Source: Candidatus Falkowella caecavicola
Lineage (GTDB): Bacteria; Bacillota; Clostridia; Oscillospirales; Ruminococcaceae
DNA: 32,609 bases
Direction: 5' to 3'
NCBI GenBank assembly: GCA_904420125.1
Contig: CAJFUK010000030.1
Coordinates: 1-32,609 of the forward strand
Made by a program: the position numbers and the translations under genes. The notes below the pieces were generated by a model. That model was not told where the DNA came from, did not search any database, and saw only the letters and a program-made list of their open reading frames with translations. Shown in pieces: positions 1 to 6,721 of the stretch (positions are counted from its first letter, which is position 1; each line of letters starts with the position of its first letter).

Positions 1-82
1 AAACATCATATCTGCGATTTTCAAGGTTCAATCTGAGCCTATTTCTTAGGCTCCATTTTTTCATAACTCATTTGACACTACC
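1..82 (-). mobile_element. Terminus of an insertion sequence, left window edge
   Basis: These 82 bases are an exact reverse complement of 32525-32606. Read inward on the minus strand they start GGTAGTGTCAAATGAG, and the match stops abruptly at 82, as expected at the boundary of a transposable element. A 7-bp hairpin (GAGCCTA/TAGGCTC, 35-53) lies inside. The rest of the element, including any transposase, is off the window. The family is not identified; the GTGTCAAAT-type terminus loosely recalls IS256- or IS30-like ends, but this is a guess. Confidence 0.65.
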
Positions 83-517
83 CTTTTCTTCTGCATCTAT
101 CTGTAAGTCCATAGCGGCCAGCGAAGCAATCAACGCGTACCGCATGGCCTGATTCGCCAAATCGATGGCATATTCGGCATACAGGGTAATGGCTTCGGCC
201 TTATCCTCGGATGGGCTGCTTTCCTCGGAATGTACATGGCTTTCCAATTGGCCTTTCAGCAGCTTCTTCATTTTGCGGCTGTATTCCAGTTGTGCCTTGG
301 CAAGTTCCGCTACAGCCTGGGACCGGCTCCCTTCTGCACTTTTTTGAAGAACAAGAGCGTGTTCTTTGTATTCATCTTTGGCTTTTTCCAGTTCCTCGCG
401 GATTTTTTGCTGGTTTTCCTGTCCACAGATGCGCAGCCTGCTCTGCAGCTTCCCATATTCCTGCTCCATTTCATAGAGCTTGATGGCGAAGATTTCCTGG
501 TTTAATTTCATAGTCAA
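68..517 (-). CDS. Hypothetical coiled-coil protein, C-terminus disrupted by IS end
   Basis: The protein is about 149 aa, rich in Glu, Lys, Gln and Ala, with a long predicted coiled coil (roughly residues 5-100) and a second helical stretch near the C-terminus. No signal peptide or enzyme motif is visible and the family is not recognised. The start is probably TTG at 517, six bases after an AAAGGAG ribosome binding site; the ATG at 511 would sit 12 bases away. The last codons (GSVK, then TGA at 68-70) lie inside the IS terminus, so the native C-terminus has been replaced and the original protein may have been longer. It is transcribed away from the DUF308 gene. A cytosolic structural or phage-shock-like role is possible but unsupported. 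Confidence 0.6.
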   Translation of the reverse strand: MTMKLNQEIFAIKLYEMEQEYGKLQSRLRICGQENQQKIREELEKAKDEYKEHALVLQKSAEGSRSQAVAELAKAQLEYSRKMKKLLKGQLESHVHSEESSPSEDKAEAITLYAEYAIDLANQAMRYALIASLAAMDLQIDAEEKGSVK

Positions 518-657
518 AATTGACTCCTTTCTGATACAATAAAAACCAGATAGAGGCGTTGGGCAACCGATCCGGTTTTCTTTCCATTTGCTTTACCTCT
601 CTTGTCTTTCTTTATACCAGTAAAATTCCTCCGATGCCACTCTCAATTTCCCGCTTG

Positions 658-718
658 TGTCCTTACAAAACAGGAAATCTGTCAAAAAAACTGACATTTT
701 CTCGGTTTTGTAAGGACA
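658..718. repeat. 61-nt near-perfect inverted repeat (hairpin)
   Basis: Outer arms of 14 bp (658-671 and 705-718, TGTCCTTACAAAAC and its complement) enclose a partly paired stretch and an inner TGTCA/TGACA stem (680-684/692-696) with an A-rich loop. No U-run follows either strand, so it is not a standard terminator. It lies between two divergent genes. It could be a regulatory hairpin, a transposon-derived miniature element or a protein-binding site. Confidence 0.6.
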
Positions 719-830
719 GATTTAAAAAATTGCAAGTGGTCAATACTAACTGTATCCGATAATCTATAGCTAAGGGATCCCGCCGACATACGGTTTTCCT
801 GAAAACAGTTATTCTGAAAGGAGTTTATTT

Positions 831-1376
831 ATGATTAGGAACAAAAAGCTTCTGGGATGTGGAGAGCTTATTCTCGGTATCCTCCTGATTTTACTGGGCA
901 TATATACCTTCGTAAATCCTTCTTCTGCCCTGACCGGCGTTACGGTCATCTACGGTATTCTCGCATTGGTGACCGGTATCGTTGATATTGTTTATTACAT
1001 CAAGCTGGAACAGCGCACCGGATTTGGTCCTGTGTTCTCCCTGGTTGGCGGTATTTTGAGCATTATCGCCGGAATACTGCTCCTGTTCAATATAGACATT
1101 GGGATATGGGTGCTGGTGGTACTGTTTCCGATCTGGTTTATCGCACATTGTGTTGCCAGACTCGCCCATCTGCCTTATATCCGTCTGACAGCTGGTACCG
1201 GTTATTATTATTTCACCCTGGTCGTGAATATTCTGGGACTGATCCTTGGCGTGCTGATGATTTTTAACCCCTTTCTTTCTTTCCTTTCTGCCAGTTATCT
1301 GATCGGCATTTATCTGATCTTTTTGGGAATCGACAGCCTGGTGTTTGCCCTCAACCTGTTGGATTCCCGCCGTTAG
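831..1376 (+). CDS. HdeD/DUF308-family integral membrane protein
   Basis: The 181-aa protein is almost entirely hydrophobic, with about six membrane segments separated by short loops. Repeated GxxLxIxxGIxLLFxP-like units (near residues 12-35, 70-90 and 135-155) are characteristic of the HdeD/DUF308 family, whose members are membrane proteins often linked to acid or envelope stress; their molecular function is unclear. The ATG follows GAAAGGAG at seven bases. The GT8 glycosyltransferase starts 12 bases after the stop, so the two are probably co-transcribed. No clear sigma-A promoter was found upstream, only a possible GATAAT at 758-763 without a convincing -35. Confidence 0.8.
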   Translation: MIRNKKLLGCGELILGILLILLGIYTFVNPSSALTGVTVIYGILALVTGIVDIVYYIKLEQRTGFGPVFSLVGGILSIIAGILLLFNIDIGIWVLVVLFPIWFIAHCVARLAHLPYIRLTAGTGYYYFTLVVNILGLILGVLMIFNPFLSFLSASYLIGIYLIFLGIDSLVFALNLLDSRR

Positions 1377-1388
1377 GGATGGTGTTCC

Positions 1389-2228
1389 ATGGAAACGATG
1401 AATCTTCTGGCAACCCTGGACCAGAATTATCTGCCGCCATTGCAGGTCCTGTTGACTTCGCTGCATATAAGCCATCCCGGCGAACCGGTGGCACTCTATC
1501 TCATGCACAGCGGCATCCCGGAACAAATGCTTAGCATGCTGCAAAAGCAGTGCCAAACATTTGAAATTGAGCTTTGCCCGGTGCAGATCAGCAGCTCAAT
1601 TTTTCGGAATGCACCGGTTACCAGGCAATACCCGCAGGAGATGTACTACCGGCTGCTGGCTCCGCATCTTCTGCCATCCAAGATACACCGCGTGCTGTAT
1701 CTGGATCCTGATATTTTGGTGATGAATTCCCTCCGTCCCCTATGGGAAACGGACCTCCGGGGCAACCTCTTTGCCGCTGCCTCCCACAAAGGAAAAACCG
1801 AACTTGTCCACAACATCAACCAAGTCAGGTTGGGAACGGAAAGTAAGTACTTTAATTCCGGCGTGCTTTTGATCGATATGGATGCCGGACGGCAAAAGAT
1901 GATACCAGAGGAAATTTTTCGGTATGCAGAAGAACACGCCAAGGGACTGCTGCTGCCGGATCAGGATATTTTTAATGCCCTATACGGAAACAGGACACTG
2001 GAATTGGACGATACCCTCTGGAATTACGACGCACGCAATTATAACGCCTACCTTCTGCGCAGTGCGGGTGTCTGTGATTTGGATTGGGTGTTGAGCCATA
2101 CCGCCCTTCTTCATTTCTGCGGGAAATCCAAGCCCTGGCAGACGAGATATATTCACCGGTTCGGCATATTGTATAAGCATTACATACAATTAACACGCCG
2201 GACAGGGTTTTATTTGGGAGACAAATAA
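1389..2228 (+). CDS. Family 8 glycosyltransferase
   Basis: The 279-aa protein carries the GT8 hallmarks in order: an N-terminal nucleotide-sugar-binding strand (LATLDQNYLPPLQVLLTS), the metal-binding DxD motif as LYLDPDILV (D106 and D108), FNSGVLLIDM around 155, LPDQDIFNALYG around 190, and the C-terminal HFCGKSKPW motif that closes over the donor. Length and motif order fit retaining UDP-sugar transferases of the GspA/general-stress and lipopolysaccharide galactosyltransferase type. No membrane segment is present, so it probably acts at the cytoplasmic face of the membrane. It follows the DUF308 gene in an apparent two-gene operon. The acceptor cannot be inferred. Confidence 0.88.
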   Translation: METMNLLATLDQNYLPPLQVLLTSLHISHPGEPVALYLMHSGIPEQMLSMLQKQCQTFEIELCPVQISSSIFRNAPVTRQYPQEMYYRLLAPHLLPSKIHRVLYLDPDILVMNSLRPLWETDLRGNLFAAASHKGKTELVHNINQVRLGTESKYFNSGVLLIDMDAGRQKMIPEEIFRYAEEHAKGLLLPDQDIFNALYGNRTLELDDTLWNYDARNYNAYLLRSAGVCDLDWVLSHTALLHFCGKSKPWQTRYIHRFGILYKHYIQLTRRTGFYLGDK

Positions 2229-2496
2229 TCAGAAGGCAGTGCGGGTAATAGTAGAGTTCCGTAACAAAGGGGAAAACGAAAAAGGCAATGGTATTGGAGG
2301 ACAAAGATACTGGCCGCATAACCGCCAGCACAGGCAGCTGCTTTGCACCAATCTGCTGATAAGCGGAAATCGGAATGAACACCTTGCCGACAAGGACAAA
2401 TGGGCAAAGGCATTATTCTTTCGGCTGGCCGGGCAAATGGCAGATGACCAGGGCACGAGCAGCTAAAGGACACAAATCCAATTCCCTCCAGCCTTT

Positions 2497-2543
2497 ACAT
2501 AAAGAAATCGTGCGGATAAAATATCCGCACGATTTCTTTATGT
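2497..2543 (-). terminator. Strong hairpin terminator, 22-bp arms
   Basis: Perfect 22-bp arms at 2497-2518 and 2522-2543 surround a 3-nt AAA loop. The TAA stop of the ABC-exporter remnant (2538-2540) lies within the arm, so the hairpin ends leftward transcription of the marR-ABC unit. A/T-rich outer arms let it work on both strands, so it may also stop read-through from the GT8 gene. Confidence 0.75.
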
Positions 2544-3083
2544 GGCAAATCCGGCATATTGCGTCCTGTACAATTGATAATACTTTCCTTTTTGATGGAG
2601 CAACTCTTGGTGGCTGCCGCATGCAGCAACCTTTCCCCGGTCCATCACTACGATGAGGTCGGAATCCCGGATAGTGGAAAGACGATGGGCAATAACAATG
2701 CTGGTCCGGTTTGGCATGACCTTCTGCATGGCACTTGGAATGGCCTTCTCTGTGCGGGTATCCACATGGAAAGTGGCCTCGTCCAGAATCAAAATTTTCG
2801 GGTCGGCTACAAAGGCACGGGCAATCGCCAGAAGCTGTCGCTGCCCGTTGCGCCGACAAGGGCCACTTTTTTACAGGAAGGTACGGGTAGGGAAAAATCT
2901 CGGATAATGGGATGTCCCGGCCCGTAGAAACAGCAGATGTTTAGAGCTGTTCAGGTCCAGCACGCCGTCATCTACAATCTGGCTCATGATTCCGGGCTGG
3001 ACCAGGTCCATGGATACCTCGCCGATCATAAAGAGTCTGGCAAGGACGGCGTAGGGGAGGTAGGGTTTAATATATTTCCACAT
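2538..3083 (-). pseudogene. Type I ABC exporter, internally deleted remnant
   Basis: Pieces of a fused permease-ATPase exporter (normally about 570-740 aa) remain in order. The first ~50 residues (MWKYIKPYLPYAVLARLF through SQIVDDGV) are intact from the ATG at 3083. Then comes a Walker A-like stretch ([10 protein letters not shown], about 2840-2870), followed directly by the post-signature segment [12 protein letters not shown], Walker B ILILDEAT and the H-loop [10 protein letters not shown] to the stop at 2538. Most of the membrane domain and everything between Walker A and the signature motif are missing, and the pieces lie in different frames. The ATG is 3 nt after the marR stop, so the two formed an operon. 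The protein cannot work as a transporter. Confidence 0.85.
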
Positions 3084-3086
3084 GGC

Positions 3087-3653
3087 TTATTCCTCTTTGG
3101 TCCGGCGCTTATCTTCCCGGCACCTGTGAGCCCTTCGGCTGCCTTGCCCTCTATCGCTTCGATCCACCCCCTGATAGCGGCTGGCCCAATCCGCATGGAT
3201 TTTATTCAGCAGGCCCAATAGTTCCTCTTTTTCGCCTTCTGACAAACAGGAAAACATTTCCTCATGGCGGTGGACCCGCTGTGCCTTTGCCTCTGCCGCC
3301 CGAGCCTTTCCTGCTTCCGTCAAAGTGATGTCTGCCGTTCTCCGGTCGATTTCGCTGGGCGTACGTGCGATATACCCAGCGTGTTCCAGTTTGACAATGA
3401 CCTCGCTGGCAGACCCCGGCTGGATACCCAACCGCTGCGTGAGTTCCCGCTGGGTGATACGGCCGCCTATTTCCTCCAGCACAATTAAGACGTGTTTTTG
3501 GCTGCCCTTTCCTTCATATAAAGATCGCATAATGTGGTTCAGGTCGCGCATACGAATAATCAGCCGGTCATTGATGCTGGTATTTTGGGGGATCATTGGC
3601 CGTTCGGCAGGCCAATTTCTCTTTTCTTTCAAACCTCTCATGGTGTAATCCAT
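3087..3653 (-). CDS. MarR-family transcriptional regulator
   Basis: The 188-aa product has a winged helix-turn-helix (about residues 50-120): GRITQRELTQRLGIQPGSASEVIVKLEHAGYI is the recognition region and TPSEIDRRTADITLTEAG is the wing. The C-terminus after about 155 is unusually rich in Arg and Asp. MarR proteins bind palindromic operators as dimers and release DNA on binding small molecules. It lies immediately upstream of an exporter remnant, the usual MarR-ABC efflux arrangement, so its original target was probably that exporter and itself. No ribosome binding site separates the candidate starts (ATG 3653 or ATG 3641), so the first was kept. It may now be an orphan regulator. Confidence 0.85.
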   Translation of the reverse strand: MDYTMRGLKEKRNWPAERPMIPQNTSINDRLIIRMRDLNHIMRSLYEGKGSQKHVLIVLEEIGGRITQRELTQRLGIQPGSASEVIVKLEHAGYIARTPSEIDRRTADITLTEAGKARAAEAKAQRVHRHEEMFSCLSEGEKEELLGLLNKIHADWASRYQGVDRSDRGQGSRRAHRCREDKRRTKEE

Positions 3654-3668
3654 TTTTTATTTGTTTTG

Positions 3669-3716
3669 GTACCTTAATAGTATAGTACCTTTTTGAAAAA
3701 ACAATCAAGGTACCTT
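3669..3716 (-). promoter_or_regulatory. marR promoter with three AAGGTAC repeats
   Basis: On the minus strand TTGATT (3708-3703) and TATACT (3684-3679) are separated by 18 bp, a good sigma-A promoter. The heptamer AAGGTAC occurs three times on the minus strand (3716-3710, 3691-3685, 3675-3669), flanking the -35, the -10 and the start region. The outer copies sit in the longer word TATTAAGGTACC. Inference: these are autoregulatory MarR binding sites. Confidence 0.55.
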
Positions 3717-3766
3717 AATAAATAGAAAAAAGGGTGCCGTAAAAATGAATTTGTGCAAAATTGCCT

Positions 3767-3795
3767 TTGAAAAAATTTTTTAAAATCTGTATAAT
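3767..3795 (+). promoter_or_regulatory. Sigma-A promoter ahead of first riboswitch-like element
   Basis: TTGAAA (3767-3772) and a consensus TATAAT (3790-3795) are 17 bp apart. The expected start, near 3802, falls just before the first base of the RNA hairpin at 3803, which supports this being the promoter of the small-protein/MATE unit. Confidence 0.75.
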
Positions 3796-3802
3796 AATCA
3801 AT

Positions 3803-3862
3803 AAACGTGTAGCATTTCACTGCGTAAATCCAGTTGAAAGCTACACGTTTTATTTTTATTTT
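3803..3862 (+). promoter_or_regulatory. Guanidine-IV (mepA)-like riboswitch, copy 1
   Basis: An 11-bp stem (3803-3813 with 3840-3850, core ACGTGTAGC/GCTACACGT) encloses a smaller hairpin (TTTCA and CTG pairing with CAG and TGAAA) whose loop contains GTAAATC. The 3' strand runs straight into a U-rich tract (3848-3862), so the outer stem doubles as an intrinsic terminator. The same design with conserved GTGTAGC, GTAAATCCAG and GCTACA words recurs at 4132-4185 before the MATE gene. Guanidine-IV riboswitches are known upstream of mepA-type MATE genes in Clostridia and act by transcription termination. The class assignment rests on this context and on motif memory, not on a covariance search. Confidence 0.62.
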
Positions 3863-3877
3863 ACGGAGGGAACTTCT

Positions 3878-4117
3878 ATGAAACGGATCCAAGCGGCATG
3901 TATTTGCCAAACCCTTCACTTTTTGCTAAAAGAAGAAGTGGGGCATGGATACGCGGTAAAACTGGTCAAAGAAGAAGTCGAAAATTATAAGAAGTCTTTG
4001 GAGAAGAACCGCACCAAATATAAGATTGTAAAGGAAGCCGAACAACCGGACGGCTCTGTTGTCATTCAGATTATCAAGCAATACAATCAAAGCCCGGTTG
4101 GAAATTATTTAGATTAA
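3878..4117 (+). CDS. Small conserved hypothetical protein, riboswitch-controlled
   Basis: This 79-aa protein starts at the ATG seven bases after GGAGGG. An in-frame upstream extension would run back through the RNA element and promoter and is rejected. It is charged and soluble, with an N-terminal helix (QAACICQTLHFLLKEE), a central basic helix (VEEVENYKKSLEKNRTKYK-like) and a C-terminal strand-rich part ending KQYNQSPVGNYLD. It resembles short hypothetical proteins of gut Clostridia that I cannot name. There is no membrane segment or DNA-binding motif. Its position between two copies of the same regulatory RNA, with the MATE gene next, suggests a role in the same toxicity response. Confidence 0.75.
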   Translation: MKRIQAACICQTLHFLLKEEVGHGYAVKLVKEEVENYKKSLEKNRTKYKIVKEAEQPDGSVVIQIIKQYNQSPVGNYLD

Positions 4118-4131
4118 TCATAACGAGATCA

Positions 4132-4185
4132 GCGTGTAGCCTACTATGGTGTAAATCCAGCGGCAGTGCTACATGCTTGTTTTTT
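4132..4185 (+). promoter_or_regulatory. Guanidine-IV (mepA)-like riboswitch, copy 2
   Basis: GCGTGTAGC (4132-4140) pairs with GCTACATGC (4168-4176) with one G-U wobble, and TTGTTTTTTG follows. The inner part has TGG/CCA pairing around TGTAAAT and keeps the GTAAATCCAG word seen in copy 1. It lies 14 nt after the small-protein stop and 18 nt before the MATE start. Only a weak promoter-like pair (TTGGAA, 17 bp, TAACGA) precedes it, so it probably acts inside the same transcript as a second checkpoint. Confidence 0.62.
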
Positions 4186-4203
4186 GAAAAGAGGATGGAA
4201 CCA

Positions 4204-5610
4204 ATGGAAACTTCGAATCAACATCTGGGAACGCAGCGTATCGGTAAATTGATGGCACAATATGCCGTTCCCTGCATGATTTCACTTTTGGTCGGCGCGC
4301 TTTACAATATTGTCGATCAGATTTTTATCGCCAACGCCAGCTATCTTGGTTCGTATGGCAATGCAGCCAACACGGTAGTATTCCCGCTCACAGTGGTCGC
4401 TCTGGCCGTAGCCGTTATGATTGGGGACGGCTGCTGTGCATTTGTCAGTATCAGCCTCGGAAAAGGTAAGGAAGATCATGCAAAAAGAAGCGTCGGAAAC
4501 GCGATCGTTATGAGTGTGATAAGCAGTCTTGTTTTGATGGTGATTTATCTGGTGTTTCAGAGGCAGATCATCGCCATGTTTGGCGGTACAGTAAATGAAG
4601 AAACGTTTGCCTATTCCCAGGAATACTTCTTTTATATTACCCTGGGGATCCCTTTTTATATATTTGGCCAGGCTATGAATCCTATTATCCGCGCGGATGG
4701 CAGCCCAAGGTTTGCTATGGTTTCCACGTTGGCCGGTGCGGTAGTCAATACGATTCTTGATCCCATTTTCATTTTTGTTTTCCGGTGGGGGATGATGGGG
4801 GCGGCCATTGCCACGGTCATCGGCCAGGTGATGACTGCCGTTCTTGCCATTTGGTACATCCTGCACATGAAAGTGATCAAGCCGGCCAGAAAGGACTTCG
4901 GTATCAACGGTAAAATCTGCGGCAGGACGCTGCTGCTTGGCATTACCAGCTTTTTGTCCCAGATTTCTATGGTCGCGGCCATGGCGGCCATCAACAATAT
5001 GCTGCGCAAATACGGAGCGGCGGACCCCATATTCGGGCAAGCTCAGTACGCACAGATCCCTATGGCGGTGGTTGGTATTGTGATGAAATTCTTCCAGATT
5101 GTTATTTCTATCGTCGTGGGGATGGCGGCCGGGTGCATCCCGATTGTCGGTTTTAACATGGGGGCAGAAAAAAAGTCCCGTGTCAGGGAACTTTTTACCA
5201 AGCTGTTGATTGCAGAAGCGGCTGTGGGCGCCGTCGCGTTTATCCTTGTCGAATTCTTCCCGCGTCCGATGATCTCTATTTTTGGAGCGGCCAATGAGAG
5301 CAGCTATTATACGGAATTTGCTATCCTGGCGTTTAGAACCTACCTGTGCATGATTATTCTGGCGTGTGTCAACAAGGCGTGCTTCATCTTCTTGCAGGCA
5401 ATGGGAAAAGCGGCCGCATCCACCACGCTTTCCATGATCCGTGAGGTGGTCTTCGGCGTTGGCTTTGCACTTCTCCTGCCAATATTTTTCGGGTTGTCCG
5501 GCGTTTTGTATTCCATGCCGGTATCGGATGTTTTAACGTTTGTTGTGGCGGTATTTTTAATCTGCCGCACATATCGGGAGCTAAACAAAAAAGGGGAGGA
5601 GCTGCAATGA
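4204..5610 (+). CDS. MATE-family multidrug efflux pump (MepA-like)
   Basis: The 468-aa protein has about 12 membrane segments and the MATE signatures of the MepA/NorM group, including LMAQYAVPCMISLLVGALYN at the N-terminus, VDQIFIAN in helix 1-2, a polar GDGCCAFVSISLGKGK segment, PIIRADGSPRFAM, and GCIPIVGFNMGAEKKSRV in the second half. MATE proteins export cationic compounds using a Na+ or H+ gradient. The ATG at 4204 lies eight bases after AGAGGA; an upstream TTG at 4177 falls inside the riboswitch terminator and is rejected. Its stop overlaps the ATG of a clipped cytidylate-kinase-like ORF. The RNA upstream suggests induction by guanidinium or a related cation. Confidence 0.92.
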   Translation: METSNQHLGTQRIGKLMAQYAVPCMISLLVGALYNIVDQIFIANASYLGSYGNAANTVVFPLTVVALAVAVMIGDGCCAFVSISLGKGKEDHAKRSVGNAIVMSVISSLVLMVIYLVFQRQIIAMFGGTVNEETFAYSQEYFFYITLGIPFYIFGQAMNPIIRADGSPRFAMVSTLAGAVVNTILDPIFIFVFRWGMMGAAIATVIGQVMTAVLAIWYILHMKVIKPARKDFGINGKICGRTLLLGITSFLSQISMVAAMAAINNMLRKYGAADPIFGQAQYAQIPMAVVGIVMKFFQIVISIVVGMAAGCIPIVGFNMGAEKKSRVRELFTKLLIAEAAVGAVAFILVEFFPRPMISIFGAANESSYYTEFAILAFRTYLCMIILACVNKACFIFLQAMGKAAASTTLSMIREVVFGVGFALLLPIFFGLSGVLYSMPVSDVLTFVVAVFLICRTYRELNKKGEELQ

Positions 5611-5690
5611 ACAACCGAGTCATCACAATCAACCGTGCGTTTGAAAATGGCGGCTGCATGATCGGGAAAATCACGCATCACCTTCTGTGA
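5607..5690 (+). pseudogene. Truncated cytidylate-kinase-like gene (N-terminus only)
   Basis: A 27-aa ORF begins with ATGA overlapping the MATE stop and reads MNNRVITINRAFENGGCMIG before ending at a TGA. This matches the start of cytidylate-kinase-like proteins of Clostridia, which begin MNxRIITISREFGSGGRxIG and would continue to about 200 aa. The Ser of ISREF and the Gly-rich P-loop are already altered (NRAFENGGCM). Nothing resembling the rest of the gene follows. The overlap shows it was translationally coupled to the pump. Confidence 0.6.
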
Positions 5691-5708
5691 AAAATCAGGA
5701 TTGAAAGA

Positions 5709-6251
5709 CTATTGTTTATTCCATCCGGCCAGCTCGCCGGATAAAATTTTTTCTAACTGGCATGCAAGTTTATCCTGATCCAGATTTGATTTCCCGCCAT
5801 ATGCCAACAGCACTCCCACCAGGCCGCAGGCGTTGTATCGGAGCAACACCTCTCGGTCCAGATAATTGATAGATACATCCTTCGGCCGATTCTGCGCCAT
5901 CTGACTGAGATAAGCGCTAATCGCATCGATCATGATCTGCTCGACCTGAGGGCGCCTTTGGGAATTCATCAGCTTCTGAAGCATGGGAAAACGTTCTACA
6001 GCAAAAGAAATAAAAATTCGCAATGCCGATCGCATGTCCTCCGTTTGCAGGCTTTGCTCTACCAACTGTTGGGTTGTCTGCCTGACCGACCATTCCAGCA
6101 CATCCATGATATCCTGGAAGTGGTAATAAAAGGTCTGGCGAGAAATATGGCATTCATCGATCAGTGCCTTCACCGTGATTTTGTCCATGTTGCCGCGCCA
6201 GACCATTTTAGCAAAGGTTTCAGCAATAATCTCTTTCATATCAGCCGACAT
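5709..6251 (-). CDS. TetR/AcrR-family transcriptional regulator
   Basis: The 180-aa protein has an N-terminal TetR DNA-binding domain: the KITVKALIDECHISRQTFYYHF segment (about residues 23-45) is the helix-turn-helix with the typical TFYYHF end. A helical ligand/dimer domain follows. The preferred start is the ATG at 6251, eight bases after AAAGGGG; a longer in-frame version from 6296 lacks a ribosome binding site. It converges with the MATE/cytidylate-kinase remnant and has no divergent partner, so its target is unclear. It could control the pump or only itself through the palindrome at 6272-6288. TetR proteins usually release DNA on binding a small hydrophobic or cationic ligand. Confidence 0.85.
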   Translation of the reverse strand: MSADMKEIIAETFAKMVWRGNMDKITVKALIDECHISRQTFYYHFQDIMDVLEWSVRQTTQQLVEQSLQTEDMRSALRIFISFAVERFPMLQKLMNSQRRPQVEQIMIDAISAYLSQMAQNRPKDVSINYLDREVLLRYNACGLVGVLLAYGGKSNLDQDKLACQLEKILSGELAGWNKQ

Positions 6252-6271
6252 AGAGCACGCCCCTTTCTGTA

Positions 6272-6288
6272 TGTTTGATCTACAAACA
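6272..6288. promoter_or_regulatory. Candidate TetR operator palindrome
   Basis: TGTTTG (6272-6277) and CAAACA (6283-6288) form a perfect 6-bp inverted repeat with a 5-bp centre, 21 bp upstream of the TetR start codon. Position and symmetry fit an autoregulatory operator; nothing else tests it. Confidence 0.4.
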
Positions 6289-6296
6289 GTCACCAT

Positions 6297-6721
6297 ATCA
6301 AAGAGCGATACTCTGTGCCTGTTTTGTTGATGTTCTTACCGCTTTGAATTTTGCGTGGAGTTGATGATTTACTGGAATTTTATCATATTTCGGGGAAAAA
6401 AACAAGACGGCTTTAGAAGTATCGAGGCGGACTGCGTTTGTCTATCCGGGCAAACATGTGCTGAAGTAACGGAAATGACGAAAAAAAAAACCACCGTCAT
6501 TTCCGTCAAACTGTACCTGGCCAACAGAACCTGCCTCCAATCCCTGCTTCATGGAAAAACGTCCGGATTTTAAACCGGGGACTTAGAAAATGATACTGGT
6601 TAAAAAAGCAAACGCCTTAAACAGCGAAACGGCGCTGCGACCTTTCGGCTGCAACGCCATCTTCCAGACTGGCCTGGTTACGAGACCCTGCTTATTTGCG
6701 GCCTCGTTTCTGTCCCGAATT
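6297..6721. other. Gene-poor stretch between TetR and sugar operon
   Basis: No credible complete gene is seen. It contains the hairpin at 6469-6506 and an imperfect inverted repeat around ACGAGACC/GGCCTCGT (about 6680-6707). On the minus strand a reading frame (about 6720-6583) stays open with plausible composition (KQGLVTRPVWKMALQPKG) but has no start or ribosome binding site. It may be decayed coding sequence downstream of the sugar operon. Confidence 0.4.
6469..6506. repeat. 12-bp inverted repeat with A-rich loop
   Basis: ACGGAAATGACG (6469-6480) and its complement (6495-6506) flank a 14-nt loop made of ten A's and CCAC. No U-run follows on the plus strand, so termination there is doubtful. 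It could be a transcript-end stabiliser or a bidirectional block between the TetR gene and the sugar operon. Confidence 0.5.

Noticed and set aside
559-762. 67-aa open frame on the plus strand
   Set aside because: Runs through the 658-718 hairpin, no ribosome binding site.
891-1556. 221-aa open frame on the minus strand
   Set aside because: Lies antisense to the DUF308 and GT8 genes, which have clear family motifs and ribosome binding sites.
2229-2496. Open frames after the GT8 gene, one with a membrane-like stretch on the minus strand
   Set aside because: The hydrophobic segment changes frame and lacks start and ribosome binding site; possibly decayed sequence, not a supportable gene.
4282-5040. 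252-aa open frame on the minus strand
   Set aside because: Antisense to the MATE gene, low-complexity polar composition, no start signal.
6355-6573. 72-aa open frame on the plus strand
   Set aside because: Crosses the 6469-6506 hairpin with its A-tract coding a lysine run; no domain.
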